Of a stretch of DNA of 64,000 nucleotides, positions 47,292 to 56,121 are shown piece by piece. The notes below the pieces were generated by a model. The model did not search any database and had not been told where the DNA came from. It worked only from the letters and a program-made list of their open reading frames with translations. Position numbers and translations under genes: made by a program. The stretch is from NCBI GenBank assembly GCA_019115385.1, contig DXDR01000093.1:1-64000 (forward strand), in the 5' to 3' direction. The stretch comes from Candidatus Mediterraneibacter avicola (GTDB lineage: Bacteria > Bacillota > Clostridia > Lachnospirales > Lachnospiraceae). Position 1 is the stretch's first letter. The number at the start of each line of letters is the position of its first letter.

Positions 47292-47347
47292 CATTTGTGC
47301 AGATTGGATTTTTTTTCATGTAAAGTTTGTTTTTTTACTTCTATTTC
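47292..47347. promoter_or_regulatory. Upstream conserved AT-rich box (copy B)
   Basis: CATTTGTGCAGATTGGATT, then CATGTAAAGTTTG, a T-run and TACTTCTATTTC, matching 23824-23887 before the transporter operon. It lies about 139 bp upstream of the operator. Confidence 0.5.
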
Positions 47348-47429
47348 CAGTTTCTGTGAAAATAACTAAAATCCAAGTGTGTATTTTTTGAAAATAATTA
47401 AAAATTTTGGTTTTTAGGAGATGTATTTT

Positions 47430-48515
47430 ATGGCAATCAAGTATAAGTGGCTGGCCGACCGGCTTAAGGAAATGATCTATACCGATATTGAGAAGGGAAT
47501 TGAAAAACTTCCTACCGAGCAAGAGTTGTGCAGCCGTTTCCGGGTAAGCCGCCAGACTGTCCGCCTGTCTCTCTCCCTTCTGGAACAAGAAGGCCTGATC
47601 GTTAAAAAGAGAGGCAGCGGCTCTTTCATCACAGGTCTGAGAAGCGAGCCCGACAGCAACATTATCGGCATCCTGATCTCCGACGACCAGGATTATATCT
47701 ATCCCTCGCTGATCAATGACATACAGTCCGAACTGTCAAGAAACGGTTTCGGCTCCCGGGTGTTTGTGACTGGCTGCCGCGCCTCCACAGAACGGCATAT
47801 TCTCTCGGAACTCCTGAAGCGGCCCCTGCGCGGGCTGATCGTGGAGGGATGCCGCAGTGCGCTTCCGAACCCGAACCTGGATCTGTACCGCAGACTGCGG
47901 GACAGCAGCACATCTCTCGTATTTATAAATAATTACTATGCGCAGCTTGACGGCTGTTCCTATGTAAAGGACGACAACCTTACCGGCAGCGGTATGCTGG
48001 TCCGGCATCTGACTGGTCTTGGTCACACTGCGGTGGGCGGTATCTTCCCGGCAGATGAACTGCAGGGCATAGAGCGTTATCAGGGCTTTGTGGAATCCAT
48101 GCGGGACTGTGGTCTTCCGGTTCCTGATGAACGGATCGGCTGGTTCTTTTCCACGGATATGGAGCTGCTGATCAAAAAGAGAGACACGGATTTTCTCCGC
48201 AGGATCATCACAGAGCCTCTGGCAGACTGCACCGCCGTAGTCTGTTACAACGATATGACCGCCTACTATCTTATCCAGGAACTGCGCCAGGCCGGACTGA
48301 ATGTCCCCGAAGATATTGCGGTGGCTTCCTTTGACAACACTTATCTGAGCAGTTCCGAGCGAGTCGCTATCACTTCTCTGTCCCACAATCCTCATGAATC
48401 AGGAACAGAGGCTGCGCAGCTGATGGTCCGAAGGCTGAAAGGCCTTCCGGCACAGTCTCTGGAACTCCCCTGGGAGCTCAAAGTAAGGCAGAGTACGGGA
48501 AAGCCCGCCTCATAG
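47430..48515 (+). CDS. AraR-like transcriptional repressor (GntR HTH + LacI-type sensor)
   Basis: A 361-residue regulator, the same length as Bacillus AraR. The N-terminal GntR-type winged helix (about 1-70) has KLPTEQELCSRFRVSRQTVRLSLSLLEQEGL and KRGSGSFIT. The C-terminal LacI/periplasmic-binding-like domain (about 75-350) has IGILISDDQDYIYPSLINDI, GIERYQGFVESM and VCYNDMTAYYLIQEL. The start at 47430 is chosen because GGAG lies 9 nt upstream; the ATG at 47421 abuts it. It is divergent from the GH43 operon. An ATTTGTA/TACAAAT operator in between, and a copy before the transporter operon, suggest arabinose-responsive repression (inference). The 3' end overlaps the convergent response regulator gene by 6 nt. 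Confidence 0.88.
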   Translation: MAIKYKWLADRLKEMIYTDIEKGIEKLPTEQELCSRFRVSRQTVRLSLSLLEQEGLIVKKRGSGSFITGLRSEPDSNIIGILISDDQDYIYPSLINDIQSELSRNGFGSRVFVTGCRASTERHILSELLKRPLRGLIVEGCRSALPNPNLDLYRRLRDSSTSLVFINNYYAQLDGCSYVKDDNLTGSGMLVRHLTGLGHTAVGGIFPADELQGIERYQGFVESMRDCGLPVPDERIGWFFSTDMELLIKKRDTDFLRRIITEPLADCTAVVCYNDMTAYYLIQELRQAGLNVPEDIAVASFDNTYLSSSERVAITSLSHNPHESGTEAAQLMVRRLKGLPAQSLELPWELKVRQSTGKPAS

Positions 48516-50153
48516 GCTTTCCCCCTGCTGTCCTTTCTGATTTTTATGTCCTGCCCGATACTCTCTCGGACTGCAGCCCTGGGTCTTTTTAAACACAAAG
48601 CTGAAGTAATGGGAATCTTTGTATCCCACTTCCTGAGCGATATCTCCTGCAGATTTGTTTGTATTCTTCAGGAGTTTTTTTGCCTTTTCCATACGCTTTG
48701 CGGTGATATATTCCACAAAAGTCTTTTTCATGTTCTGGCTGAACACTGTGCTGAGATAGTTGGCGCTGACAAACAGCTTTGCCGCCGCCTGGTTGAGGGA
48801 CATAGATTCTTTGTCGTAGTTCTCGTCAATATACTCCAATGCTCTTTTAAGTATCTTCCGGTTCTGGTTTGTGCTCTCCTGATCCCGAAGACTGATTGCT
48901 GTCTCAAGCATATCCAGAAAATATTCCGGCACTTCAGAGGCTTCCATATTCATATCCTGGGTATGGTTTCCCACCTGCTCCATAAATTCTTCTTTGGGTA
49001 CCCCGATGGACTCTGCATAAGCGAGTATGGTAAACCGTATATTAAGCACAACATAGGCACGAAACATTCTGGATTTTAACGGCTCTTTGATCCTGTCCAG
49101 ATAGGTTTCCACAAAATCATGGATCTCATTGCTGCTCCCTTTCACCAGAAAGTCTCTGATGATCTCCTGCGACATGGCGGAGGATTCCACCCCTTCTATC
49201 CTGTTTTCTTCCCTTGTAGTCAGATAATCGCCCAGTGTTGCCGATGACAGGATGTGCAGATTTGGCACGATAAACCGATAGGCCAGATAATGGTTTACAT
49301 CCTGATAACAGGCAGGCAGCATACTCAGACGCTCTACCGGACTGCCGGTAGCCACATACCAGTCCAGGTGCTCCTCCTCCGGGGCGCACAGGCTGCGGAT
49401 ATGCTCCACGCCTTTCTCAGTCCAGTCTTTTATCTGTTCTTCCTCTGCCTTGACGAGCACTCCATTGCAGTTGGCATTCCAGCGGAAAAGAATATACTGG
49501 GGATGCCTTAGAAAGAAATGGAATACTTCATCCTGTTTTCGCATAAAATTCTCCGCACGTTCCTCCGAAACTGATGCTCCTTTTTCCTGAAGGTAAAAAA
49601 ACAGCAGATTATAGCAGGGTGCGGTTATCTCGAGAGACAGTCTGGACGCCTCCTCGTAAATCTCCTGCACCGGCATGTCCCCGCCCAGCAGCCGTTCCAT
49701 AAAACGTCTGCGGGAGAACTGTTCGTATACGTGCATTTCACTCTGGAACTGCGCCTGGTAATCGTTCTGCACCATATCCTGCTCGATTTTCTCCTTGAGT
49801 TCCAGCAAAGTTTTCTTCATCATCAAACGCGTGATCGGCTTGAGGAGATACTGATCAACCCCTACTTCTATCGCTTTTCGGGCATACTCGAAATCGTCGT
49901 ATCCGCTGATGATCACAATCTTTGTCCGCGGAAACTCCTCGCTGACGATCTTACTCAGAGACAGCCCGTCCATGAACGGCATTTTGATATCTGTGATCAG
50001 CACATCCGGCCTGGTCTTTCGGATCATGGGCAGGGCCATCTCCCCGTCCGCCGCTTCTCCCACAAACCGGAACCCATACTGTTCCCACGGAATTTTGTCC
50101 CTCAGTCCATCCCTGATCACACTTTCATCTTCCACAAGAAACACTTTTAACAT
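48510..50153 (-). CDS. YesN-like response regulator, AraC-type DNA-binding
   Basis: A 547-residue two-component regulator. The receiver domain (1-120) has acidic residues in VEDE, phosphoacceptor Asp55 (LITDIKMPFMDG) and LKPI. A long middle region (about 125-430) is typical of the YesN group and has no identified function. A C-terminal AraC double helix-turn-helix (about 440-540) includes SLNQAAAKLFVSANYLSTVF and AGDIAQEVGYKDSHYFSFVFKKTQGCSPREYR. The start at 50153 has AGGAG 8 nt upstream. It is cognate to the histidine kinase at 51239, and probably activates the sugar transporter and GH43 promoters (inference). Confidence 0.92.
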   Translation of the reverse strand: MLKVFLVEDESVIRDGLRDKIPWEQYGFRFVGEAADGEMALPMIRKTRPDVLITDIKMPFMDGLSLSKIVSEEFPRTKIVIISGYDDFEYARKAIEVGVDQYLLKPITRLMMKKTLLELKEKIEQDMVQNDYQAQFQSEMHVYEQFSRRRFMERLLGGDMPVQEIYEEASRLSLEITAPCYNLLFFYLQEKGASVSEERAENFMRKQDEVFHFFLRHPQYILFRWNANCNGVLVKAEEEQIKDWTEKGVEHIRSLCAPEEEHLDWYVATGSPVERLSMLPACYQDVNHYLAYRFIVPNLHILSSATLGDYLTTREENRIEGVESSAMSQEIIRDFLVKGSSNEIHDFVETYLDRIKEPLKSRMFRAYVVLNIRFTILAYAESIGVPKEEFMEQVGNHTQDMNMEASEVPEYFLDMLETAISLRDQESTNQNRKILKRALEYIDENYDKESMSLNQAAAKLFVSANYLSTVFSQNMKKTFVEYITAKRMEKAKKLLKNTNKSAGDIAQEVGYKDSHYFSFVFKKTQGCSPREYRAGHKNQKGQQGESL

Positions 50154-50171
50154 TTTCCCATCTCCTGACAC

Positions 50172-51203
50172 TTAATAACTTCTGTCGTTGATATAATGTC
50201 CCACATTTTCCTGAGTGAATATTTTTTCATATACATAGTAGTCCCGCTCTATGGTACCACCGTTTTCCAGCATCCGGATCACGCTCTCCACCGCCGGCCC
50301 CTGCTCGGGATTGCACTCGATATCTACATTAATATCCCCCGTCTGCACCCGCTCCAGCGCAGATTTTACAGCATCGAAAGAAATAACAATAACATCGCCG
50401 TCCACGCCGGTAGTGATCCCGTTTTCCTCAAATACATCCAGCGCTCCAAATGTCATATCGTCGTTCTGGGATACCAGCACGTCAATGTCGTCATATTGCT
50501 TTACGATCCTGCGCATTTCTTCTCTCGCTTTTGTAGTCGTGTAATCAGCGCCGGTCTGTTCCAGAATGTTCCAGTTATCATGCCGGGCCGCTATTTCTTC
50601 AAAACCTTCCGTCCGTCCAATGGTGGAAGTGGCTCCGTTTGTTCCCTGGAGGACTACAATGTTGATCTCCTCGTCGGAACGCCCCTGCTCTTCCAGATAA
50701 TCCTCAAGCCACAGGCCGGCATTTTCACCTTCTGCCCGAAAATCCGACCCGACTCTTGTCACATAGAGGGATTCGTCTTCAACTTTCAGCCCCCGGTCCA
50801 TTACAATGACCGGTATCCCAGCATCTCTGGCTTCTTCAAGGACCACGTCCCAGCCGCTTTCTTCAATGGGAGAAAATACGATATAGTCTACTTGCTGGGA
50901 TATAAAGCTTCGGATAGCCTTGATCTGGTTTTCCTGTTTCTGTCTTGCATTGTCAAAGACCAGAAGATAACCGTTTTCTCTTGTAAATGTCTCCTCTATA
51001 GACGTGGTGTTGGCCGTTCTCCACATGGACTCGCTGCCCAGCTGAGATACCCCCACTACGATCAGATCTTCGTCCGACGATGTCTCGCCTCCTGTATCGT
51101 CCACCTCAAATTGTTTCCCGCAGCCTCCCAGCAGGAGCAGAAAAATCATTGCCGCCGCTGTCATTCTGATGCGTTTTTTTCCTCTGCATTTCCTGTGACG
51201 CAT
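50172..51203 (-). CDS. YtfQ-like sensory sugar-binding lipoprotein
   Basis: A 343-residue lipoprotein with a LGGC lipobox (Cys28) and a Peripla_BP_4 fold. It aligns along its whole length with the transport binding protein at 22563: shared words are TANxxxxEEMFT-like start, SGWD, DRG/DRT, SLYV, RAEG, IGRT, NDDM and HGVDGDV-like GVDGDVIV. It lies in an operon with a YesM-type kinase and YesN-type regulator, not with permeases, so it most likely presents the sugar to the kinase as a co-sensor. The start at 51203 has GGGAGG 8 nt upstream; an ATG at 51242 overlapping the kinase stop lacks one. Confidence 0.88.
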   Translation of the reverse strand: MRHRKCRGKKRIRMTAAAMIFLLLLGGCGKQFEVDDTGGETSSDEDLIVVGVSQLGSESMWRTANTTSIEETFTRENGYLLVFDNARQKQENQIKAIRSFISQQVDYIVFSPIEESGWDVVLEEARDAGIPVIVMDRGLKVEDESLYVTRVGSDFRAEGENAGLWLEDYLEEQGRSDEEINIVVLQGTNGATSTIGRTEGFEEIAARHDNWNILEQTGADYTTTKAREEMRRIVKQYDDIDVLVSQNDDMTFGALDVFEENGITTGVDGDVIVISFDAVKSALERVQTGDINVDIECNPEQGPAVESVIRMLENGGTIERDYYVYEKIFTQENVGHYINDRSY

Positions 51204-51238
51204 TCCGTCTTCCTCCCTTTCTCTGTCTGCTGCGCTTT

Positions 51239-52822
51239 TCATGCTTTTTGCTGTATCTTACTTCCTTCAGTGTTTTCCCGGTTTCCGCCCCTGTCTGGAT
51301 TTTCCTGTGCGTTGAGCATGGCGGGGATCCTGATCTCTACGACTGTCCCTCTCCCTTTATGCGAAACGACGGAAAGGCCGTATTCTTCACCAAAGTACAT
51401 CCGTATCCTCTCGTTTACATTTGCAAGGCCAAAGCCTTTCTCTGTCTCCTTGCAGGGACGCCCGATCTCTCTGCGCAGTTCTTCCAATTCTTCTGTATCC
51501 ATGCCTGCGCCGTCGTCTCCGACCAAAAACCGGATCGCGTCTCCGTCTTTTTCTCCTTTGATATGGATGAATCCTTTGCTCCTCTTGCGTTTGATGCCGT
51601 GATAAAGAGCATTTTCTACCACCGGCTGAAGGGTGAGTTTCAGAATCTGGTAGTTGTAGATAGCCGGATCGATCTGGATGCTGTATTCCATAATGTCATG
51701 GTAACGCATCTCCTGTATCTCCAGGTAACTGCTGATATGCTGTTCCTCTTCCCTGATCGAGATGAACTCTTTTCCTTTGCTCAGTACCTGGCGGAAAAAA
51801 TTGGATAATGCAACTACCATAGTTACCGCCTGATCCGGTTCATTTCCCTCAATCTGCCATACAATCGTATCCAGCGTATTGTAGAGGAAATGCGGATTGA
51901 TCTGTTCCTGCAAAAGCCTGAGATCGGTTTTTCTGATCTTCTGCTCATCTTCCTTGATCTTGCTGATCATAACCTGCATATTGCCGGCCATATAGTTAAA
52001 GCCGTCGGCCAGAACCTCGATCTCATCTTTAGAAGTCACTTCCGCCCGGGCACTGAAATCTCCCTCCGCCACCTTTTTTGTAGCCTTGTTCAGTTCTTTG
52101 AGCGGCCGGATAATGCCGGAAGTGATCAGGAGCGCAGCTATCGTCACGCCCACGATCAAAACGGCAAGCACGATCCCACATGCAACCATAAATCCCCGGA
52201 TCTGCACGTTCAATTCATCTGTCACTTCTTCCATGCTCTGAGTCTGGTAGTAGATATAATACTGGATGTCGTCCTGCACCAGCTCGGTAAGAACGTAAAT
52301 ATTATTTTCCAGATTTTCAATATTATCATCGTATGTACCGCCCGCGTTGATGCTCTCCACAATATCATCCACTCTCTTTTCCAGTGTATCGATATTGCGC
52401 AGCAGGCTGGCCAGCCATACCCGGCTCTCACTGTCCGTGGTGACGCCCATCAGCTCGGTAAACGCACTGCGCAGATCATTGATCAGCGCATAAGGATCTT
52501 TCAGTTTCTCATCCTCCGAGATATTGTCGAATGTCACATAGCCCACAACCAGCTTGTACATACTTTCATCCATCTCTTCTTTAAAATTCAGGTTATAGTT
52601 ATTCGCGATTGTAATATCCCGCACAATCTTATCATAAACCTGGCTGTAATTAGCCATCGAGGCAAGCAGATACACCAGCATGACCACAAACGGCAGCGCC
52701 GCGACCGCAGCCAGCACCAGGATCTTATGCTTTATCGAAAAACCCCTGCTGCCTTTTCCCGATTTTTTATGAATAAACCAGCCTTTCCTCATCGCCAACC
52801 ACCCTTTGTCCATCTCAAACAC
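51239..52822 (-). CDS. YesM-like sensor histidine kinase
   Basis: A membrane kinase of about 520 residues. There is a first membrane helix (about 33-55), an extracytoplasmic helical sensing region (56-206), a second helix (207-237) and HAMP (238-290). The His_kinase domain has phosphoacceptor His311 (EQINPHFLYNTLDTI), followed by HATPase with N-box ENALYHGI and G-box GDDGAGMD plus GFGLANVNERI. The sensing region is small, in keeping with reading a separate binding protein. Start uncertain: GTG at 52822, ATG at 52813 or ATG at 52792; none has a textbook Shine-Dalgarno. It is the first gene of the kinase/binding-protein/regulator operon, with a good promoter at 52855-52883. Confidence 0.92.
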   Translation of the reverse strand: MFEMDKGWLAMRKGWFIHKKSGKGSRGFSIKHKILVLAAVAALPFVVMLVYLLASMANYSQVYDKIVRDITIANNYNLNFKEEMDESMYKLVVGYVTFDNISEDEKLKDPYALINDLRSAFTELMGVTTDSESRVWLASLLRNIDTLEKRVDDIVESINAGGTYDDNIENLENNIYVLTELVQDDIQYYIYYQTQSMEEVTDELNVQIRGFMVACGIVLAVLIVGVTIAALLITSGIIRPLKELNKATKKVAEGDFSARAEVTSKDEIEVLADGFNYMAGNMQVMISKIKEDEQKIRKTDLRLLQEQINPHFLYNTLDTIVWQIEGNEPDQAVTMVVALSNFFRQVLSKGKEFISIREEEQHISSYLEIQEMRYHDIMEYSIQIDPAIYNYQILKLTLQPVVENALYHGIKRKRSKGFIHIKGEKDGDAIRFLVGDDGAGMDTEELEELRREIGRPCKETEKGFGLANVNERIRMYFGEEYGLSVVSHKGRGTVVEIRIPAMLNAQENPDRGGNRENTEGSKIQQKA

Positions 52823-52854
52823 CCGTTCCTGTGTTTCACCGCATTTTGTCTATA

Positions 52855-52883
52855 AGTATAACATTTTGGCGAAAAGGTTACAA
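52855..52883 (-). promoter_or_regulatory. Sigma-A-type promoter of the kinase operon
   Basis: Minus strand TTGTAA (52883-52878), 17-bp spacer, TATACT (52860-52855), about 33 nt upstream of the kinase gene. Both hexamers are close to consensus. Confidence 0.75.
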
Positions 52884-52891
52884 CGTATTTT

Positions 52892-52966
52892 TAAAAGGGG
52901 TCAGGCCCCTTTTACGCAAGTTTTCTGAATATTCCAACGACTCTGTCAAAAGGGGCCTGACCCCTG
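52892..52966. repeat. REP-like palindrome pair, copy 5
   Basis: TAAAAGGGG-TCAGG-CCCCTTTTA and, 32 nt further, TCAAAAGGGG-CCTGA-CCCCTGG in opposite polarity at the centre. The pair sits between the divergent kinase and GH31 promoters. Confidence 0.8.
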
Positions 52967-53023
52967 GCAGTATTGTACAATTTTTCTGCAAGTATGCTGC
53001 AAGCTTTTTTCTATCTGTATCTG

Positions 53024-53029
53024 TATAAT
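53024..53029 (+). promoter_or_regulatory. -10 element for the GH31 gene
   Basis: TATAAT 41 nt before the GH31 ATG. The -35 is poor. ATTGTACAAT (52972-52981) and a direct repeat CTGCAAG-N4-CTGCAAG near 52987-53004 lie upstream and could be regulator sites. Confidence 0.5.
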
Positions 53030-53070
53030 CAGTTTATAAGCAATGGGGAATCATTTTAGGAGGTTTTGTT

Positions 53071-55083
53071 ATGGTACGGAAGTTTGTTTATGGCGAGCCT
53101 TTTGATACGGATGCGGTTACGGTTTCTTTTCCGGCTGAGGAAGGGAGGCCGGCTTACGGCAGTGTCAGCACAGAGCGGGGCTTTTGTTTTTCTTACTGTA
53201 TGGATGCAGATGATATTGTGTTTGGCCTGGGTGAGGCCAACAGAGGGATAAATAAGCGGGGCTGGCGGTTTGTCAGCGACTGTACGGATGACCCTGAGCA
53301 TACGGAGGAGAAGGTGTCTCTGTACGGAGCCCACAATTTTATCGTCGTTTCCGGGAAAGAGACGTTCGGGCTGTTTGTGGACTATCCCGCCGCCCTTACC
53401 TTCGATATCGGGTATACGCAGCAGGATATGTTATATATATCCTGCGACCATGCGGACCTGAATCTGTACGTTATCAGCGGAGATTCTCCTTATGATATTG
53501 TAAAGCAGTTCCGCCGGATAATCGGGCAAAGCTATATTCCGCCAAAATTTGCTTTTGGTTTCGGGCAGAGCCGCTGGGGCTATAAGACCCCGGAAGACTT
53601 TGAGCGGGTGGCGCAAGGCTACCGGGAAAATCACCTGCCTCTGGACATGATCTATATGGATATCGACTATATGGATTCCTACAAGGATTTTACTGTCAGC
53701 AGTGAATTTGAAGATTTTTCTGATTTTGTACAGAGGATGAAGGAGCAGCATATCCGCCTTATACCGATCATTGACGCAGGAGTGAAGATCGAGGAAGGCT
53801 ACGATGTATATGAGGAAGGCGTAAAAAACCGCTATTTCTGTCAAAGAGAGGACGGCACTGACTTTGTGGCGGCAGTTTGGCCGGGTGACACTCACTTCCC
53901 GGATGTCCTTGATCCTGAAGCCAGAAAATGGTTCGGGGACAAATACCGTTTTCTCACAGACCAGGGCATCGAGGGATTCTGGAACGATATGAACGAGCCG
54001 GCCATCTTTTATTCCAGCGAGGGTCTGGCTGAGGCAAAAGATATGGCACGCCGGTTTGCCAAGACCGGAAACGGCCGATGGGACGGAAACGACGAGTCGG
54101 CCGCAGGCGTGTGGCAGCTCGGCGACAAGCTGAAGAGCCTGGCAAACAGTCCGTCGGACTATGCACGCTTTTACCACAATATAAACGGCAAGAAAGTCCG
54201 CCATGACAGAGTTCATAATCTGTACGGTTTTAATATGACGCGGGCCGCAGGGGAGGCATTTGACCGGATCGATCCTGACAGACGTTTCCTGATGTTCTCC
54301 CGCTCCTCCTACATCGGAATGCACCGGTATGGGGGCGTCTGGACCGGGGACAACCGTTCCTGGTGGCAGCACATCCTCTTAAATCTTAAGATGATGCCAT
54401 CCCTTAATATGTGCGGCTTCCTCTATACCGGAGCTGACCTGGGCGGCTTTGGCGCAGACACGACAAGAGACCTTGTCCTGCGCCACACAGCCCTGGGGAT
54501 ATTTACCCCGCTGATGCGGAACCACTCCGCCCTGGGGACAAGAGATCAGGAATGCTATCAGTTTGAGCAGACGGAGGATTTCCGGCATCTGCTGGGCGTG
54601 AGATACCGCCTGCTGCCCTACCTGTACAGCGAGTACATGAAAGCGGCTCTCACGGACGATATGTACTTTAAACCTCTGGCCTTTGTGTACCCGGAGGATA
54701 AGATGGCTGTCCGCGTGGAAGATCAGCTTATTCTTGGAAATGAGATCATGATCGCCCCGGTTTACGAGCAGAACGCGATCGGCCGCTATGTATATCTGCC
54801 GGAAGAAATGATGTTCGTCAAATTCATGCCGGACGGCTCTCTCAGCGAAAAAATCCTGGAAAGAGGCGTCCACTATGTGGAGATTGCCCTGAATGAAGCG
54901 CCCCTCTTTATCCGCTCCGGGAAATGCATCCCTGTAGCAGGGGCTGCCGAGTACGTAGATGCAGTGGATAAAGAACATCTTGAGCTGGTGGGATATGAAG
55001 GCGCAGAATATGTGCTCTATGATGACGATGGAGTGCATAAGGATTATGATATGGAGAAGAACTGCCGGATATTAAAGAAATAG
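53071..55083 (+). CDS. GH31 alpha-glycosidase
   Basis: A 670-residue cytosolic family 31 glycosidase with no signal peptide. An N-terminal beta-sandwich domain is followed by the catalytic barrel. The sequence shows FGFGQSRWGYKT, IYMDIDYMDSYKDFT, and the nucleophile motif GFWNDMNEPAIF. The acid/base region is around GGVWTGDNRSWWQH, and LLPYLYSEY follows. These fit alpha-glucosidase or alpha-xylosidase members; the exact sugar cannot be read. AGGAGG precedes the ATG. It lies beside the sugar-sensing genes, so probably belongs to the same carbohydrate regulon (inference). Confidence 0.92.
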   Translation: MVRKFVYGEPFDTDAVTVSFPAEEGRPAYGSVSTERGFCFSYCMDADDIVFGLGEANRGINKRGWRFVSDCTDDPEHTEEKVSLYGAHNFIVVSGKETFGLFVDYPAALTFDIGYTQQDMLYISCDHADLNLYVISGDSPYDIVKQFRRIIGQSYIPPKFAFGFGQSRWGYKTPEDFERVAQGYRENHLPLDMIYMDIDYMDSYKDFTVSSEFEDFSDFVQRMKEQHIRLIPIIDAGVKIEEGYDVYEEGVKNRYFCQREDGTDFVAAVWPGDTHFPDVLDPEARKWFGDKYRFLTDQGIEGFWNDMNEPAIFYSSEGLAEAKDMARRFAKTGNGRWDGNDESAAGVWQLGDKLKSLANSPSDYARFYHNINGKKVRHDRVHNLYGFNMTRAAGEAFDRIDPDRRFLMFSRSSYIGMHRYGGVWTGDNRSWWQHILLNLKMMPSLNMCGFLYTGADLGGFGADTTRDLVLRHTALGIFTPLMRNHSALGTRDQECYQFEQTEDFRHLLGVRYRLLPYLYSEYMKAALTDDMYFKPLAFVYPEDKMAVRVEDQLILGNEIMIAPVYEQNAIGRYVYLPEEMMFVKFMPDGSLSEKILERGVHYVEIALNEAPLFIRSGKCIPVAGAAEYVDAVDKEHLELVGYEGAEYVLYDDDGVHKDYDMEKNCRILKK

Positions 55084-55092
55084 TCTGACAAA

Positions 55093-55149
55093 AAACGGGG
55101 CAGGGAAATGCAGGATAAAAAGGAAAATCCTGCTTTTCTCTGTCCCGTT
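55093..55149. terminator. Bidirectional terminator
   Basis: ACGGGGCAGGGAAATGCAGGAT pairs with ATCCTGCTTTTCTCTGTCCCGT. On the minus strand it is followed by TTTTTT, making it a strong terminator for the AEC transporter gene. On the plus strand the T-run is weak. Confidence 0.75.
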
Positions 55150-55167
55150 CATAATACTCCATGCATT

Positions 55168-56112
55168 TTACACCAATCCCATACTGCGCAGGATGTACAG
55201 CCATCCTGTCATGGTAAATGCGCTGAACAATGTAGTGAGCATGACCACACTGGATGTCAGCACGCCTTCGTGGCCCATGTTCCGCGCCATCACGTAACAG
55301 CTCACTGTTGTGGCGGAGCTGAGCATAACAAGAATAGCCACCAATTCTTCCCTGCGGAAACCGAGCCATACTGCAAGAGGGAGAAAAAGCGCCGCGAACA
55401 GCACCAGCTTCATCGCCGATGCAGCCACTGCGGGCTTCGCTTTTCCAAACGCTTTTTTCAGGTCAAAGCTTGCCCCCATCGCCATCAGCCCCAGCGGTGT
55501 GGCAGTAGTTCCCACGTCTGAGACCATCTTTTCCAGAACGGAGGGCAGGGGGATCCTGAGAGCAGACCACAAAAGGCCCGCTGCGATTCCCAGGATGATC
55601 GGATTTGTGGCAATTCCTTTCAATGTCGCCTTCCACACTCCACGGTCAAGTTTTTTTCTCTCCGGCTGAAAAAAAGAAAGGACAACCACCGCCATCACGT
55701 TATAGAGCGGCACGCTGCCGATGATCATCAGCGGAGCCATCCCGGCATTCCCGTAAATGTTCTGGATAAATGCGATTCCCAGAAGCGCCGCGCTGCTCCG
55801 GTAGGACGCCTGGATAAACTCCCCCTGGATGCTTCTGTCCCGCCATAAAAAGGAGACTGCCGCCGCCAGAGCGATGCTCACCAACGTAGCTCCAAAGCAG
55901 AACAGCACGAACTTCATGTTCCACACCTGGGAGAAATCTACCGTTGACAGATCCTCGAAGAGCAGCGCCGGCAGCGGCACAAGAAATACAAATTTATTCA
56001 TTTTCGACGCAAATACGTCGTCGATCACTCCCAGCTTTCTGAGTGCAAATCCCAACACCATCAAAAGGAATATGGGAACCGTTGCATTCAGGCTGAAAAT
56101 CAGATTCTCCAT
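55168..56112 (-). CDS. AEC family transporter (auxin efflux carrier-like)
   Basis: A 314-residue membrane protein with about ten hydrophobic segments in two halves. Family features are the N-terminal PIFLLMVLGFALRKLGVID, FVFLVPLPALLFEDLS, ATNPIILGIAAGLL and TPLGLMAMGASFDL. AEC members export or take up organic anions such as malate or malonate; the substrate here is unknown. It starts 9 nt after the pyruvate kinase stop, so the two are probably co-transcribed, although no clear ribosome binding site is visible. A link to pyruvate or organic acid handling is inferred. Confidence 0.88.
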   Translation of the reverse strand: MENLIFSLNATVPIFLLMVLGFALRKLGVIDDVFASKMNKFVFLVPLPALLFEDLSTVDFSQVWNMKFVLFCFGATLVSIALAAAVSFLWRDRSIQGEFIQASYRSSAALLGIAFIQNIYGNAGMAPLMIIGSVPLYNVMAVVVLSFFQPERKKLDRGVWKATLKGIATNPIILGIAAGLLWSALRIPLPSVLEKMVSDVGTTATPLGLMAMGASFDLKKAFGKAKPAVAASAMKLVLFAALFLPLAVWLGFRREELVAILVMLSSATTVSCYVMARNMGHEGVLTSSVVMLTTLFSAFTMTGWLYILRSMGLV

Positions 56113-56121
56113 AGCTGTCTG

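Larger units (their letters stand above)
46915..47429. other. Divergent regulatory region between the GH43 operon and the AraR-like gene
   Basis: A 515-nt gap with no gene. It holds a C8 tract beside a minus-strand TATAAT (47077-47090), an AraR-like operator (47128-47153), a second minus-strand TATAAT (47164-47169) and the upstream conserved box (47292-47347). The ribosome binding site TTAGGAG of the regulator is at 47414-47420. Confidence 0.7.
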
